Positions 9,231 through 18,539 are shown, counted from the stretch's first letter. The stretch is DNA of 64,000 nucleotides from Streptomyces sp. NBC_00154 (GCF_026342835.1 NZ_JAPEMI010000001.1:620001-684000), one strand, 5' to 3'. The notes: generated by a model from the sequence alone, not told the origin. Numbers and translations are program-made.

Positions 9231-9387
9231 GGTTTTGCCTTCCGTCCGGCAGCAATGGTCTGGACCTGTATGCCACGACCGTCGGGTCCCGGACAAGAGT
9301 GTGGAGCGGTGCCTTCCGCAATATTCCGGTCTGCGCTGCGGATACGTTCGGCGCAGAGCGATGAGTTCGGACCGCCACGGCGGTCTG

Positions 9388-9999
9388 ATGGATATGGATA
9401 CACAGAACGGAACGACGCCCACACTCGATCTCGAACCTGCGGCACGGCAGATCGCCGGACTGCTCGACGGCATCGAGGACCGCTCGCTGACCGACCCGAC
9501 ACCCTGCCCCGACTATGCGGTACGGGAACTGCTCGCCCACCTGGTCGGGCTGACCACGGCCTTCCGCGACGCGGGCCGCAAGAACCTCGGGCCGACGACC
9601 GACACCTCTCCGGACGCCGCGCTTCCGGTCCTGCCGGAAGGCTGGCGCGAGGCACTGCCGCCCCTGCTGGACGAGCTGGTGGCCGCCTGGCGCGACCCCG
9701 CCGCCCGGCAGGGAATGACCAGGGCCGGTGGCGTGGATCTGCCGGGCGAGGTGGCCGCGATGGTCGCTCTGAACGAGCTGGTGATCCACGGCTGGGACCT
9801 GGCCCGGTCGACCGGCCAGAAGTACGAGGCGGACGAGGCGAGCCTGCGGGTCTCCCTGGCCCTGATGACACCGAACGACGACAGCCCTCGGCTGGGACAG
9901 CCCTTCGGGCCACCGGTCCCGGTAGCGGCGGACGCGCCCCTCGTCGACCGGGCGGTCGGGATGAGCGGCCGGCGCCCGGACTGGCAGCCGGGCGACTGA
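9388..9999 (+). CDS. Maleylpyruvate isomerase-like (TIGR03086 type) metal-binding protein
   Basis: About 203 aa. It resembles the mycothiol-dependent maleylpyruvate isomerase/DinB-like fold: N-terminal helix with PCPDYAVRELLAHLVGL (the conserved His of the metal site) and ALNELVIHGWDLARSTGQ (second metal ligand). ATG 9388 is preferred; ATG 9361 and 9394 are alternatives. Family members are often involved in thiol-dependent isomerisation or are uncharacterised. The substrate is unknown and the neighbours do not help. Confidence 0.75.
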   Translation: MDMDTQNGTTPTLDLEPAARQIAGLLDGIEDRSLTDPTPCPDYAVRELLAHLVGLTTAFRDAGRKNLGPTTDTSPDAALPVLPEGWREALPPLLDELVAAWRDPAARQGMTRAGGVDLPGEVAAMVALNELVIHGWDLARSTGQKYEADEASLRVSLALMTPNDDSPRLGQPFGPPVPVAADAPLVDRAVGMSGRRPDWQPGD

Positions 10000-10118
10000 C
10001 GCGTCCGGCGTCGGCCGGCTCACGGCCCGCTCCCGCCCTCGGCGGATCCGGCGGACGGCTCATGACATCCCTCGACACCACGCCGGCCTGCCGGCCTGCC
10101 GCGCTGCCGCCGGTGCGG

Positions 10119-12251
10119 TCAGCGCGGTCGCAGCGTACGCACCGCCTCGCGTGCCCGGTCGCGGAGTCGTTCGTCGGCCGGGGCGATGCCTGATTCGAGT
10201 CCTGACGCCGTCACCCGCAGGTCCCGCTCGGCGAGTGCGGTCAGCCGGCTGAGGTGGTCGTCGGTGAGTGCGGTCGGGCCGAGGGCGACCAGGGCTTCGA
10301 TGGCGGTGACCGGTTCGGCGTCCGCCTCCGCGGAGTCCAGGAGCAGGCCGGCCAGCCGGGGGGCGTCGAGGGATTCGGGTGCGATCGCGTGCAGGGCGAG
10401 TACCGCGGCCGGGGTCTGTTGCCGGTCCGCCAGCAGGCCCTCCAGTGCGGGGACCAGCGGGCGGGCCGGCTCTCCGATGAGGGCCGCCGCTCGCGCGGCA
10501 CGGATGAACGTCCAGCGCATCCAGGCCGGTTCGACCGCCGCGAGCACTCCGGCGAGCACGGGCACCGCTTCCTCCGCGTCACCGGTGATCCGCCACAGGG
10601 CGGTGGCGATCTCGACGTCGCCGTCCAGCTGCGGGACGGTCCGGTTCACTCCGGGAGCGGTGAGCGCGGACCGCAGGGCGGGCACCAGATCGGCTGCCTC
10701 CGGGCCCAGCTCACCGGCGATGCCCGCAGCCTCCCGTACGTCGAAACCGCCCGCGGCGAGCTGCACGGCCGTCGCCGCGAGGAGTGGGGCGATGTCGCCG
10801 GTCAGTTCGTGTACCGCCCTGGCCGCCGCGAGCCTGCCCGCCTTCGGTCCGGAACGGGCAACGACGGTCAGCAGTTCCGCCGTCTTCGCGCGGTGCTCCG
10901 GCGGGCACACCGCCGCCAGCGCCTTCGGTACGACCTTCGGGAATCTCGGCAGCGCGGACCGGAGCTCGGGCAGGGTGGAGGACGCCCGGCTTCCCCAGCC
11001 GGCGAGCAGGACCGTGAGCCAGATCGGCTCGTTCCCTTCGAGATCGCCGGCTCCGAGGCGGATACGGATCGCGTCCAGCAGTTCGGGGTCGTACGGGAAC
11101 GAGGGGGCGACCGCCGATCGGACCGGGAAGCCGCATGCGGCACCGAGCGCGCGCGGGCGCTGCCCCAGGTCGCGGGCGAGGAACGGCGCGGCCTGCGCGG
11201 GTGCGACCGCGACGAGGGCTTCGAGAGCCCGGTCCGCCGGATCACCCTCCCCTGCGGCGAGTCGGGCCAGTACGGGAGCGGCCGCCGCTCCATGGGCGCC
11301 CAGCTTCTTGAGGAGCGGGTACGCCGCAGGCACGGCGGTCGGGTCGGTGATCAGTGCGCGCACCGGTGCGGCCAGCCGTTCGGGAGCGCTGCGCGAGAGC
11401 CGGCAGGCGGTCTCGGCCGCCCACAGCGCCTCGGTACGGGCGTCGGGCTCGGGGCTGCGCAGTGCGGCGTCGAGCAGGGTGTACGCCGCTTCGCGGTCCG
11501 CAGGGGCGTCCCGGAGCAGCAGCGATTCGACCACATATTGGAGCGGTTCGTTGCGCTCCTGGTCGAGGCGGCTTGCGACAAGCCCGTCCGCCGGGAGGAG
11601 AGCCAGCATCGCGTCGTGGTGTGCGGGGGTCCAGGGCCGGCCGGCGTCGACACCGGCCAGCAGGGCCGCGATCCTCACCTCGCCCGACTCGTCCGCCCCC
11701 ATGGCTTCGGTCGCCTCGGCAACGCTCCCTGCCGGGTCCAGATGAGCCATGGCACCGAGGAGTTCGGCCCGGACGAGGGGATCCGTCTCCTGCGCCCAGC
11801 GCCTCCGGAGCACCGGCAGCACCTGACCGGACGCCTCCGTCATGGCCGCGGTCCACGCGGCGGCCTGCCGCAACCCGGGCTTCTCGTCGGCAATCCAGCC
11901 CAGGACCAACGGCAGTTGGCCGACGACGGCCGCCCGGCAGGCGGCTTCGTCCGTCTCCCCGCGGTCCTCGCCGCCCTCCGCGATCCCGCCGAGCATCACC
12001 AGCAGGTCCTCGGTGCGGTGCCCGGCCTCCGCGAGCCGTGCCAGATACGGCACCGCGCGGGCCGTCGCCTCGTAGACCGATCCCTGATGCAGGATGCTGC
12101 CGTACAGCTCGGAGAGCGCCTCGGACGCCTCGTCCTCGTCCCCGGCAAGCGCCCGCAGGCAGTCGGGCACATCGGCGGCGCTTCCGTACGCATGCTGCAG
12201 CTCGGCCCAGGGCTGGGCGTCGACCTCGGCGAAGAACAGTGCGAGTTCCAT
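10119..12251 (-). CDS. Large HEAT-repeat protein
   Basis: 710-aa alpha-solenoid protein built from repeated 30-40 residue helical pairs of HEAT/PBS-lyase type, rich in Ala, Leu and conserved Asp/Glu and Pro at the turns (for example VPALRSAL, VPVLAGVLAAVEPAW, LVPALEGLLADR). No enzyme domain, signal peptide or membrane segment is seen. It is probably a cytosolic scaffold or binding protein; some related streptomycete proteins neighbour polymorphic toxins, but no toxin is here. ATG 12251 is chosen; the longer TTG start at 12281 adds ten residues and has no good ribosome site. Confidence 0.7.
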   Translation of the reverse strand: MELALFFAEVDAQPWAELQHAYGSAADVPDCLRALAGDEDEASEALSELYGSILHQGSVYEATARAVPYLARLAEAGHRTEDLLVMLGGIAEGGEDRGETDEAACRAAVVGQLPLVLGWIADEKPGLRQAAAWTAAMTEASGQVLPVLRRRWAQETDPLVRAELLGAMAHLDPAGSVAEATEAMGADESGEVRIAALLAGVDAGRPWTPAHHDAMLALLPADGLVASRLDQERNEPLQYVVESLLLRDAPADREAAYTLLDAALRSPEPDARTEALWAAETACRLSRSAPERLAAPVRALITDPTAVPAAYPLLKKLGAHGAAAAPVLARLAAGEGDPADRALEALVAVAPAQAAPFLARDLGQRPRALGAACGFPVRSAVAPSFPYDPELLDAIRIRLGAGDLEGNEPIWLTVLLAGWGSRASSTLPELRSALPRFPKVVPKALAAVCPPEHRAKTAELLTVVARSGPKAGRLAAARAVHELTGDIAPLLAATAVQLAAGGFDVREAAGIAGELGPEAADLVPALRSALTAPGVNRTVPQLDGDVEIATALWRITGDAEEAVPVLAGVLAAVEPAWMRWTFIRAARAAALIGEPARPLVPALEGLLADRQQTPAAVLALHAIAPESLDAPRLAGLLLDSAEADAEPVTAIEALVALGPTALTDDHLSRLTALAERDLRVTASGLESGIAPADERLRDRAREAVRTLRPR

Positions 12252-12315
12252 GGAAAAGATCTTTTCACCCGGCACTGACAATGCCCCCGGCAGCGGCCGC
12301 CCCCGGCCGCACGGG

Positions 12316-12999
12316 TCAGCTGGTGAAGAACTCGGTGATCTGCTGGGCGACCTGGTCGGCGTGGGTCTCGTGGACCCGGTGGCCGCCGCCGAGCGTGATC
12401 AGTCGGCAGTCCGGGATCAGGGAGGCCATGTCGGCCAGCCGGCCCTGCGGCATGGTGCTCTCCGGGCCGCCGGCGATCATCAGCGTGGGTGCGACGATCT
12501 CGCCGAGACCGTCCGCCCACTGCGGGTCGGGGGCGGCGATCCGGGCCCGGATGGGTGCGACGACGTTCCAGTCGTAGTCGACCGGCCCTTCGGGTTCCGC
12601 GGCGGGCGTCGGCTCACTGGGGAACGGCGGCGGGGTCTCCACCAGCACCAGCCGCTCCACCCGGTCCGCGTGCTCCTGGGCCAGCAGGTGGGCGACGACG
12701 CCGCCCATGGAGTGGCCCGCCAGGCCGACACGGTCGAGCTCGCACTCGTCGAGGAAGCCGAGGACGTCGTCCCGCATCAGCTCGAAGGAGTACTCGTCGG
12801 GCCAGTCGCTCTCCCCGTGCCCGCGCAGATCGAGGGCGTACACCCGCCATTCCTCACCCAGCAGGCTCCCGACCGCTTCCCAGCTCGCGGCGGAACCGCC
12901 GAGGCCGTGCAGCAGCACGACGGGCGAGCCGAACGGGTCACCCCAGGTCCGGTACGCCAGCCGCACATCACCGACATCCACAACAGACTGATCTTCCAT
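12316..12999 (-). CDS. Alpha/beta hydrolase
   Basis: 227-aa serine hydrolase. The oxyanion-hole motif LLHGLGGSAASW is at about 28-40, nucleophile elbow GHSMGG at about 92-97, and the C-terminal catalytic His is in LGGGHRVH. A middle Pro-rich cap (PPPFPSEPTPAAEPEGP) replaces a longer lid. The start is ATG 12999; the frame is open further upstream but reads against the chitosanase gene. Substrate unknown. It lies divergent from the first chitosanase with about 60 bp between starts. Confidence 0.85.
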   Translation of the reverse strand: MEDQSVVDVGDVRLAYRTWGDPFGSPVVLLHGLGGSAASWEAVGSLLGEEWRVYALDLRGHGESDWPDEYSFELMRDDVLGFLDECELDRVGLAGHSMGGVVAHLLAQEHADRVERLVLVETPPPFPSEPTPAAEPEGPVDYDWNVVAPIRARIAAPDPQWADGLGEIVAPTLMIAGGPESTMPQGRLADMASLIPDCRLITLGGGHRVHETHADQVAQQITEFFTS

Positions 13000-13059
13000 G
13001 CCCCTGACGCTACAGCCGAATGGGCCAAGATCCTTCTCCGCGCCTGGCAGGCTGGCGGA

Positions 13060-13905
13060 GTGAAGTTCGTTCCGCGTTCCCGCCTCGCCCCCGCCAGGGC
13101 CCTCGTCACGGCTCTTGTGACGGCTCTCGTCGTGCTGTCCGGCTGCTCCGCGTCCGGGGCCGGTTCCGGCAGCGGCTCCGCGGGGCCGGGGCTCGACGAT
13201 CCGGCGAAGAAGGAGATCGCCATGCAGCTGATCTCCAGCGCGGAGAACTCCACCCTCGACTGGAAGGCCCAGTACAAGTACATCGAGGACATCGGCGACG
13301 GCCGCGGCTACACCGCGGGCATCATCGGATTCTGCTCCGGCACCGGCGACATGCTGAAGGTCGTCGAGCGGTACGCGGCGAGCCGCCCCGGCAATCCGCT
13401 GGAACGGTTCCTGCCCGCGCTGCGAGCCGTCAAGGGCAGCGACGCGCACGACGGTCTCGGCCGCCCGTTCACCGACGCGTGGGCGAAGGCGGCCGCGGAC
13501 GCCGCGTTCCGGTCGGCGCAGGACGCGGAGCGGGACCACTCGTACTTCGATCCGGCGGTGCGCCAGGCCAAGGACGACGGGCTGGGAGCTCTCGGTCAGT
13601 TCATCTACTACGACGCCTATGTGATGCACGGTGCGGCCGACTCGGGGGGCACAGTCGGGTTCCGTACGATGCGCCGCGAGGCTCTCGCCGCGGCCGAACC
13701 GCCGTCGCGGGGCGGTGACGAGACGGCGTATCTGAACGCCTTCCTCGACGCCCGTGTCACCGCGATCCGCAAGGAGCCGTCGCACTCCGACACCAGTCGC
13801 ATCGAGACGGCGCAACGGGTCTTCGTACGCGAGGGCAGATTCCGGCTGGAGACGCCGCTGCGCTGGAAGGTGTACGGCGACAGCTACCGCATCGACGGCC
13901 CGTGA
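13060..13905 (+). CDS. GH46 chitosanase, lipoprotein form
   Basis: Endo-beta-1,4-chitosanase (EC 3.2.1.132) of family GH46, 281 aa. The signal peptide ends in LSGC (lipobox Cys29), so the enzyme should be anchored outside the membrane. Both catalytic acids of the well-studied GH46 enzymes are present: Glu in SSAENSTLDW and Asp in IGDGRGYT. GTG 13060 is taken as start because it begins the signal peptide. It is a paralogue of the secreted chitosanase immediately downstream; about 165 nt covering the catalytic block are nearly identical between the two. Confidence 0.92.
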   Translation: MKFVPRSRLAPARALVTALVTALVVLSGCSASGAGSGSGSAGPGLDDPAKKEIAMQLISSAENSTLDWKAQYKYIEDIGDGRGYTAGIIGFCSGTGDMLKVVERYAASRPGNPLERFLPALRAVKGSDAHDGLGRPFTDAWAKAAADAAFRSAQDAERDHSYFDPAVRQAKDDGLGALGQFIYYDAYVMHGAADSGGTVGFRTMRREALAAAEPPSRGGDETAYLNAFLDARVTAIRKEPSHSDTSRIETAQRVFVREGRFRLETPLRWKVYGDSYRIDGP

Positions 13906-14085
13906 GCCTCTGATCGAGGGGCGCACGAAGCGCCCGCGACGGACGGCGTGCGCCACCGGGCTCGACGCACCCCGGACCGGGTCGGGTGCCCCGGCGTCAG
14001 AACCCTGATGGCCGCCTCATCCGCCTCCGGAGTGGAACTCAACTCGCCTGTGTCGAAGGGGTGTACGATCCTCGTTCGACTCTGA

Positions 14086-14100
14086 TAGGAAAGCTTCCTA
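14086..14100. promoter_or_regulatory. CsnR-box-like palindrome before csnA
   Basis: 6-3-6 inverted repeat TAGGAA-AGC-TTCCTA about 40 bp upstream of the secreted chitosanase start. It resembles the operator type described for the repressor CsnR of Streptomyces chitosanase genes (from memory). I found no copy upstream of the lipoprotein paralogue. Confidence 0.6.
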
Positions 14101-14138
14101 ACAGAACAGCCCAGCGACGAACTCCCTTTGGAGGACTG

Positions 14139-15017
14139 GTGCACGCTCCCCATAAGCGCACCGCACGTCGAAACACCCGCCCCGTCCGGCTCGCGCTGGT
14201 CGCACTCGGGGTGACACTCACGGCGATCCCCGCCACTGCCTACGCCGGTGCCCCCACGCAGCCGGCTGGCCATCAGGAAGCAACCGTCACCCGTCAGGTG
14301 GCCGCCGCGACCGGGCTCGATGATCCGGCGAAGAAGGAGATCGCCATGCAGCTGGTCTCCAGCGCGGAGAACTCCACCCTCGACTGGAAGGCCCAGTACA
14401 AGTACATCGAGGACATCGGCGACGGCCGCGGCTACACCGCGGGGATCATCGGATTCTGCTCCGGCACCGGCGACATGCTCGACCTCGTCGAGCTCTACAC
14501 CCAGCGCAAGCCGGGCAACGTCCTCGCGAAGTATCTGCCCGCGCTGCGGGAGGTGGACGGCACCGATTCGCACGACGGCCTCGACCCGAACTTCACCAGG
14601 GACTGGGTGACCGCCGCGTCGGACCCAGCGTTCGAGCAGGCTCAGAACGACGAGCGGGACCGGGTCTACTTCAACCCGGCGGTCAGCCGGGGCAAGGCCG
14701 ACGGCATCGGCACGCTGGGCCAGTTCGCGTACTACGACGCCATCGTCATGCACGGCGACGGCGACGACGGCACCAGCTTCGGTGCCATCCGTGAGCGCGC
14801 TCTCGCCAAGGCGAAGCCGCCGGCCCAGGGCGGCAACGAGGTCACCTACCTGAATGCCTTCCTGGACGCGCGGGTCTGGGCGATGCAGCAGGAGGAGGCC
14901 CACTCGGACACCAGCCGGGTGGACACCGCCCAGCGGGTCTTCCTGAACAACGGGAATCTGAACCTGGATCCGCCGCTCGACTGGAAGGTCTACGGCGACA
15001 GCTACCACGTCGGCTGA
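14139..15017 (+). CDS. csnA: GH46 chitosanase, secreted
   Basis: Secreted endo-chitosanase (EC 3.2.1.132), 292 aa. The long signal peptide starts with basic residues (HKRTARRNTR), has a hydrophobic core LALVALGVTLTAI and a likely cleavage near AYAG. The mature domain has Glu in SAENSTLDW and Asp in IGDGRGYT. GTG 14139 follows TTGGAGGA by about 4-5 nt. Downstream are LDARVWAMQQEEAHSDTSRVD and the C-terminal WKVYGDSYHVG, typical of the N174-type enzyme (quoted here as shorter landmarks of the domain end). Likely derepressed by chitosan oligomers through the palindrome upstream. Confidence 0.95.
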   Translation: MHAPHKRTARRNTRPVRLALVALGVTLTAIPATAYAGAPTQPAGHQEATVTRQVAAATGLDDPAKKEIAMQLVSSAENSTLDWKAQYKYIEDIGDGRGYTAGIIGFCSGTGDMLDLVELYTQRKPGNVLAKYLPALREVDGTDSHDGLDPNFTRDWVTAASDPAFEQAQNDERDRVYFNPAVSRGKADGIGTLGQFAYYDAIVMHGDGDDGTSFGAIRERALAKAKPPAQGGNEVTYLNAFLDARVWAMQQEEAHSDTSRVDTAQRVFLNNGNLNLDPPLDWKVYGDSYHVG

Positions 15018-15036
15018 GCCCTGCCGCGATACACCG

Positions 15037-15068
15037 GTGGCGCGTACGGCACTCGCCGTACGCGCCAC
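15037..15068. terminator. Bidirectional terminator, csnA/permease
   Basis: Perfect 14-bp stem GTGGCGCGTACGGC with its complement and an ACTC loop, between convergent csnA and the purine permease. Confidence 0.8.
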
Positions 15069-15087
15069 TGCGTCGTACCGGATGCGC

Positions 15088-16530
15088 TCAGTGCGCGCCC
15101 ACCGGAGTCGCTGCCGCAGCCTCGGAGGACTCCTCCGCCACCGGTTCCGGCTTCCTGCCCAGGTGGTTGAAGACCAGATTGAGAACGATCGCCACGACGC
15201 ACCCGGTGGAGATCCCCGAGTCCAGCACGACCAAAAGATCCTTGGGGAACGCGTGGTAGAACTCCGGCGCGGCGATCGGGATGAGGCCGATGCCGACGGC
15301 GGCCGCCACGATCAGCGCGTTCTCGCCCTTCTCCAGGGCCGCGCCGGCCAGCGTCTGGATGCCGCTCGCGGCGACCGAGCCGAAGAGCACGATGCCCGCA
15401 CCACCGAGCACCGGCAGCGGCACGAGCGCGATGACGGACGCGCCGACCGGTACCAGGCCGAGCACGATGAGGATGCCACCGCCCGCGGCGACGACGAATC
15501 GGCTGCGTACCTTGGTCATCGCCACGAGACCGATGTTCTGCGCGAAGGCGCTGCACATGAAGCCGTTGAAGAGCGGGCTGACGGCGCTGCCCAGGGTGTC
15601 GGCGCGCAGACCTCCCTCGATGGTCCGCTCGTCCGCCGGACGACCGACGATCTTGCCGAGTGCCAGCATGTCCGCGGTGGACTCGGTCATGCAGACCAGC
15701 ATCACGATGCACATGGAGACGATGGCGGCGATCTCGAACTGCGGCGCCCCGAAGTGGAACGGGGTGGGGAAGCCGATCAGGTCGGCGTCCTTGATCGCGC
15801 CGAAGTCGGTGATGCCGACCGGGATCGCGATCAGGGTGCCGGCGACCAGTCCGAGCAGGATCGCGATCTGCTGGAGGAAGCCGCGCAGCAGTTTGCGCAG
15901 CGCGAGGACGATCACCAGGGTGAGGGCCGCCATGGCGATATTGGTCGTCGACCCGTATCCGTCGGCCGTGGCGTTGCCGCCCTGGGACCAGTTGAAGGCG
16001 ACCGGCAGCAGGGAGACGCCGATCAGGGTGATGACGGTGCCGGTGACGACGGGCGGGAAGAAGCGGACCAGTTTGCAGAAGTAGGGGGCGAGGACGAAGC
16101 CGAGCATGCCGGCCACGATGATCGCGCCGAAGATGACGGCGATGCCGTCGTGTCCGCGGTCCTTGCCGATCGCGATCATCGGTGTCACACCGGCGAACGA
16201 GACGCCGTTGACGAACGGCAGCCGGGCGCCGATGCGCCAGAAGCCGAGGGTCTGGAGCAGGGTGGCGATGCCGGCGGTGAAGAGGCTCGCCCCCATCAGG
16301 AAGGCGGTCTCCTTGGGGGTGAGGCCCACGGCGGGTCCCACGATCATGGGCGGGGCCACCACGCCCGCGTACATCGCGGCCACGTGCTGCAGTCCGCTGG
16401 TGAACATCTTCAGTGGGGGGAGGGTCTCGTCGACCGGATGGCTGCCGTCGGCGACCTGCGGGTCGTCCCGTATCGGCTCCTGGTCGGGTCCTGCGACTGC
16501 GTCGTTGCGAAACCTGGGCTGTGCTGCCAC
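15088..16530 (-). CDS. NCS2-family purine (xanthine/urate) permease
   Basis: 480-aa membrane protein with about 12-14 transmembrane segments of the nucleobase-ascorbate (NAT/NCS2) family. Signatures are LQHVAAMYAGVVAPPMIVG in TM1, the substrate motif region around FNGFMCSAFAQNIGLVAMTKVRSR, and GISTGCVVAIVLNLVFNHLG at the C-terminal end. It most likely imports xanthine or urate, given the uricase and 8-oxoguanine deaminase upstream on the same strand. GTG 16530 with GGAGGAA upstream. A long hairpin separates it from the deaminase, so it may have its own promoter. Confidence 0.9.
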   Translation of the reverse strand: MAAQPRFRNDAVAGPDQEPIRDDPQVADGSHPVDETLPPLKMFTSGLQHVAAMYAGVVAPPMIVGPAVGLTPKETAFLMGASLFTAGIATLLQTLGFWRIGARLPFVNGVSFAGVTPMIAIGKDRGHDGIAVIFGAIIVAGMLGFVLAPYFCKLVRFFPPVVTGTVITLIGVSLLPVAFNWSQGGNATADGYGSTTNIAMAALTLVIVLALRKLLRGFLQQIAILLGLVAGTLIAIPVGITDFGAIKDADLIGFPTPFHFGAPQFEIAAIVSMCIVMLVCMTESTADMLALGKIVGRPADERTIEGGLRADTLGSAVSPLFNGFMCSAFAQNIGLVAMTKVRSRFVVAAGGGILIVLGLVPVGASVIALVPLPVLGGAGIVLFGSVAASGIQTLAGAALEKGENALIVAAAVGIGLIPIAAPEFYHAFPKDLLVVLDSGISTGCVVAIVLNLVFNHLGRKPEPVAEESSEAAAATPVGAH

Positions 16531-16636
16531 GGCGGTTCCTCCGGTCGGTTACACGTCAAAGCGACGCGGGTGTCTGGGAGGTGGGGCGTTGGTGCAGGTG
16601 GGGCAGGTCGTGCAGCTGATGCGGCAGCTTCGGTCA

Positions 16637-16682
16637 CCGGTCCGGCGGGCGCGTACGTGTGCGTACGTGCCCGCCGGACCGG
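16637..16682. terminator. Long hairpin between 8-oxoguanine deaminase and permease
   Basis: Inverted repeat of about 20 bp (CCGGTCCGGCGGGC then CGTAC, with complement) broken by one wobble pair, in the 237-bp gap between two minus-strand genes. It may end or attenuate transcription into the permease. Confidence 0.65.
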
Positions 16683-16767
16683 CTGCCGTGGACCCCGCTC
16701 GGGCCCACGGCGGCCGGCCAAGGGCCGTCCCCCTTCGGCCGGCGGTTCTCGGGGGCGCCCCGGAGCG

Positions 16768-18156
16768 TCAGGCTCCGGCGGCGATCTGCGCGAGGCGGCG
16801 GGCCTCGTCGCGGGTGGTGCGCGCGATGGCGTCCTCGTCCACCGTGGTCAGGTGGTTGCTCTCGACGACCGTCTTGCCGTCGACGAGCGAGAGGGTGACG
16901 GGGGCCGCCGCGCCGAACACGAGCGCGGTGACCGGGTCCGCGATGGAGGAGTGGGCGAGCGTGTCCAGCTTCCAGAGCACCAGGTCGGCGAGCTTGCCGA
17001 CCTCCAGGGAGCCGATCTGGTCGGCGCGGCCGAGTACCTGGGCGCCACCGTACGTGCCCAGACGCAGGGCCTGACGGGCATTCAGGGCCCGTTCGCGGTG
17101 GGCGCCGAGCCGGTTGATGAGGAGGGCGTTGCGCAGTTCGGTGTGGAGCTCACCGGACTCGTTGGAGGCGGTGCCGTCGACGCCGAGGCCCACCGGGACA
17201 CCCGCGGCGAGCATGTCGGGGACCCGGGCGATGCCTGCGGCGAGGCGCGCGTTGGAGGACGGGCAGTGCGCGACGCCCGTTCCGGTACGGGCGAACGCGG
17301 CGATGTCGGAGTCGTTCATATGGACGCAGTGCGCCATCCACACGTCGTTGCCGAGCCAGCCCGTCGACTCGAAATAGTCGGTCGGGCCCATCCCGAACAG
17401 CTCGTGACAGAACTTCTCCTCCTCCACGGTCTCCGAGCCGTGGGTGTGCATCCGGACGCCGCGGCGGCGGGCCAACTCGGCGCCCTGCCGCAGCAGTTCG
17501 GTGGAGATGGAGAAGGGCGAGCAGGGCGCGACGGCGATTTGGGTCATCGAGTCGAACGATCCGTCGTGGTGCGCGTCGATGGTCGCCTCGGTGGCGGCGA
17601 GCGCACCGTCGAGCGTCTCGACGGCGAAGTCCGGCGGCAGTCCGCCGTCCTTCTGGCTGCGGTCCATGGAGCCGCGGGCGAGGGTGAACCGTACGCCCAT
17701 GTCGCGGGCCGCCCCGATGATGGCGCCGGACAGGTCGCCGGAGCCCTGCGGGTAGACGTAGTGGTGGTCCATGGCGGTGGTGACACCGCCGCGGACCATC
17801 ATCGCGAGCGAGCCCTGCGCGGCCGCGCGGACCATCGGCTCGTCGATGCGCGCCCATGTCGGATAGAGCGCGACCAGCCAGTCGAAGAGGTTGTGGTCGG
17901 TCGCCAGGCCTCTGGTGATCCACTGGTAGAAGTGGTGGTGGGTGTTGATCAGGCCGGGAGTGACGAGGTGCCCGGCGCCGTCGATGCGTCGTACGACATT
18001 CTCCAGGCCCTCGGGGGCCCGGCCGGCGCCGACGTGCTCGATGCGGTTGCCCGCGACGACCACATGGCCCGAGGCGTACTCGGTGTCGTCGGCGTCGACG
18101 GTCGCGATCGAACAGTTCTCGATGACGATGCGTTCCACACGATCAGCGGCTGCCAT
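16768..18156 (-). CDS. 8-oxoguanine deaminase (amidohydrolase superfamily)
   Basis: Converts 8-oxoguanine to urate and ammonia (EC 3.5.4.32), feeding uricase directly. The 462-aa protein shows metal ligands of the cytosine/guanine deaminase group: INTHHHFYQW (HxH), MHTHGSE, WMAHCVH and VGLGVDGTASN. The long THHH motif and DHHYVYP segment fit the 8-oxoguanine deaminase/hydroxydechloroatrazine hydrolase-like branch better than classical guanine deaminase. ATG 18156 has GAAGGAAG 5 nt upstream. The exact substrate is inferred from family and uricase context. Confidence 0.85.
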   Translation of the reverse strand: MAAADRVERIVIENCSIATVDADDTEYASGHVVVAGNRIEHVGAGRAPEGLENVVRRIDGAGHLVTPGLINTHHHFYQWITRGLATDHNLFDWLVALYPTWARIDEPMVRAAAQGSLAMMVRGGVTTAMDHHYVYPQGSGDLSGAIIGAARDMGVRFTLARGSMDRSQKDGGLPPDFAVETLDGALAATEATIDAHHDGSFDSMTQIAVAPCSPFSISTELLRQGAELARRRGVRMHTHGSETVEEEKFCHELFGMGPTDYFESTGWLGNDVWMAHCVHMNDSDIAAFARTGTGVAHCPSSNARLAAGIARVPDMLAAGVPVGLGVDGTASNESGELHTELRNALLINRLGAHRERALNARQALRLGTYGGAQVLGRADQIGSLEVGKLADLVLWKLDTLAHSSIADPVTALVFGAAAPVTLSLVDGKTVVESNHLTTVDEDAIARTTRDEARRLAQIAAGA

Positions 18157-18201
18157 GGCGCTTCCTTCTTCTCTCTGCAGGGACGTGGGCACGGCAGGAC
18201 C

Positions 18202-18474
18202 CTAGGAGCATTTGAGTGCCACAGCCGTGCGGCCGTGGGTGCCGAGATGATGGAGGAACAGGTTGAGCGGGACGCCGACGAGCGCTCCCGCACCGATCCC
18301 GGAGCGCGGCACGATCCGCGCCCAGGACGGCGATCCGGCGTGGAGGCCGGGCCCGGCGGGCGTCAGCAGGACGGTGGCGGTTCCGGCGGTCAGCAGGCCG
18401 GCCGGATGGGCGGAACTCTCCGGGGGCGCGGTGCGCGGGCCTTCTGCTGTCGGCCCCGTTGCGTGCTGTGTCAT
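18202..18474 (-). pseudogene. Remnant of an NCS2 purine permease
   Basis: The frame keeps a plausible start (ATG 18474, GGAGGGAA upstream) with a hydrophilic N-terminus MTQHATGPTAEG, then collapses into a short Gly/Pro-rich stretch. It ends with PSWARIVPRSGIGAGALVG then VPLNLFLHHLG, which is the last transmembrane segment of NCS2 permeases (compare GISTGCVVAIVLNLVFNHLG in the intact permease at 15088). About 400 internal codons are missing. It most likely is an internal deletion of a urate permease that stood between uricase and 8-oxoguanine deaminase. A small novel membrane protein is a less likely alternative. Confidence 0.55.
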
Positions 18475-18539
18475 GGGGGGTTCCCTCCGGTCCGGCCGGT
18501 CCCCGCCCGTCGGCGGACGGGGACCGGCTCGGTGTCGCG

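Noticed and set aside
9034..9387. Upstream extension of the maleylpyruvate isomerase-like frame
   Set aside because: Antisense to the FN3 lipoprotein start and signal peptide; no domain in it.
12094..13059. N-terminal extension of the lipoprotein chitosanase frame
   Set aside because: It runs antisense through the HEAT-repeat gene start and the hydrolase; a signal peptide and lipobox start at GTG 13060.
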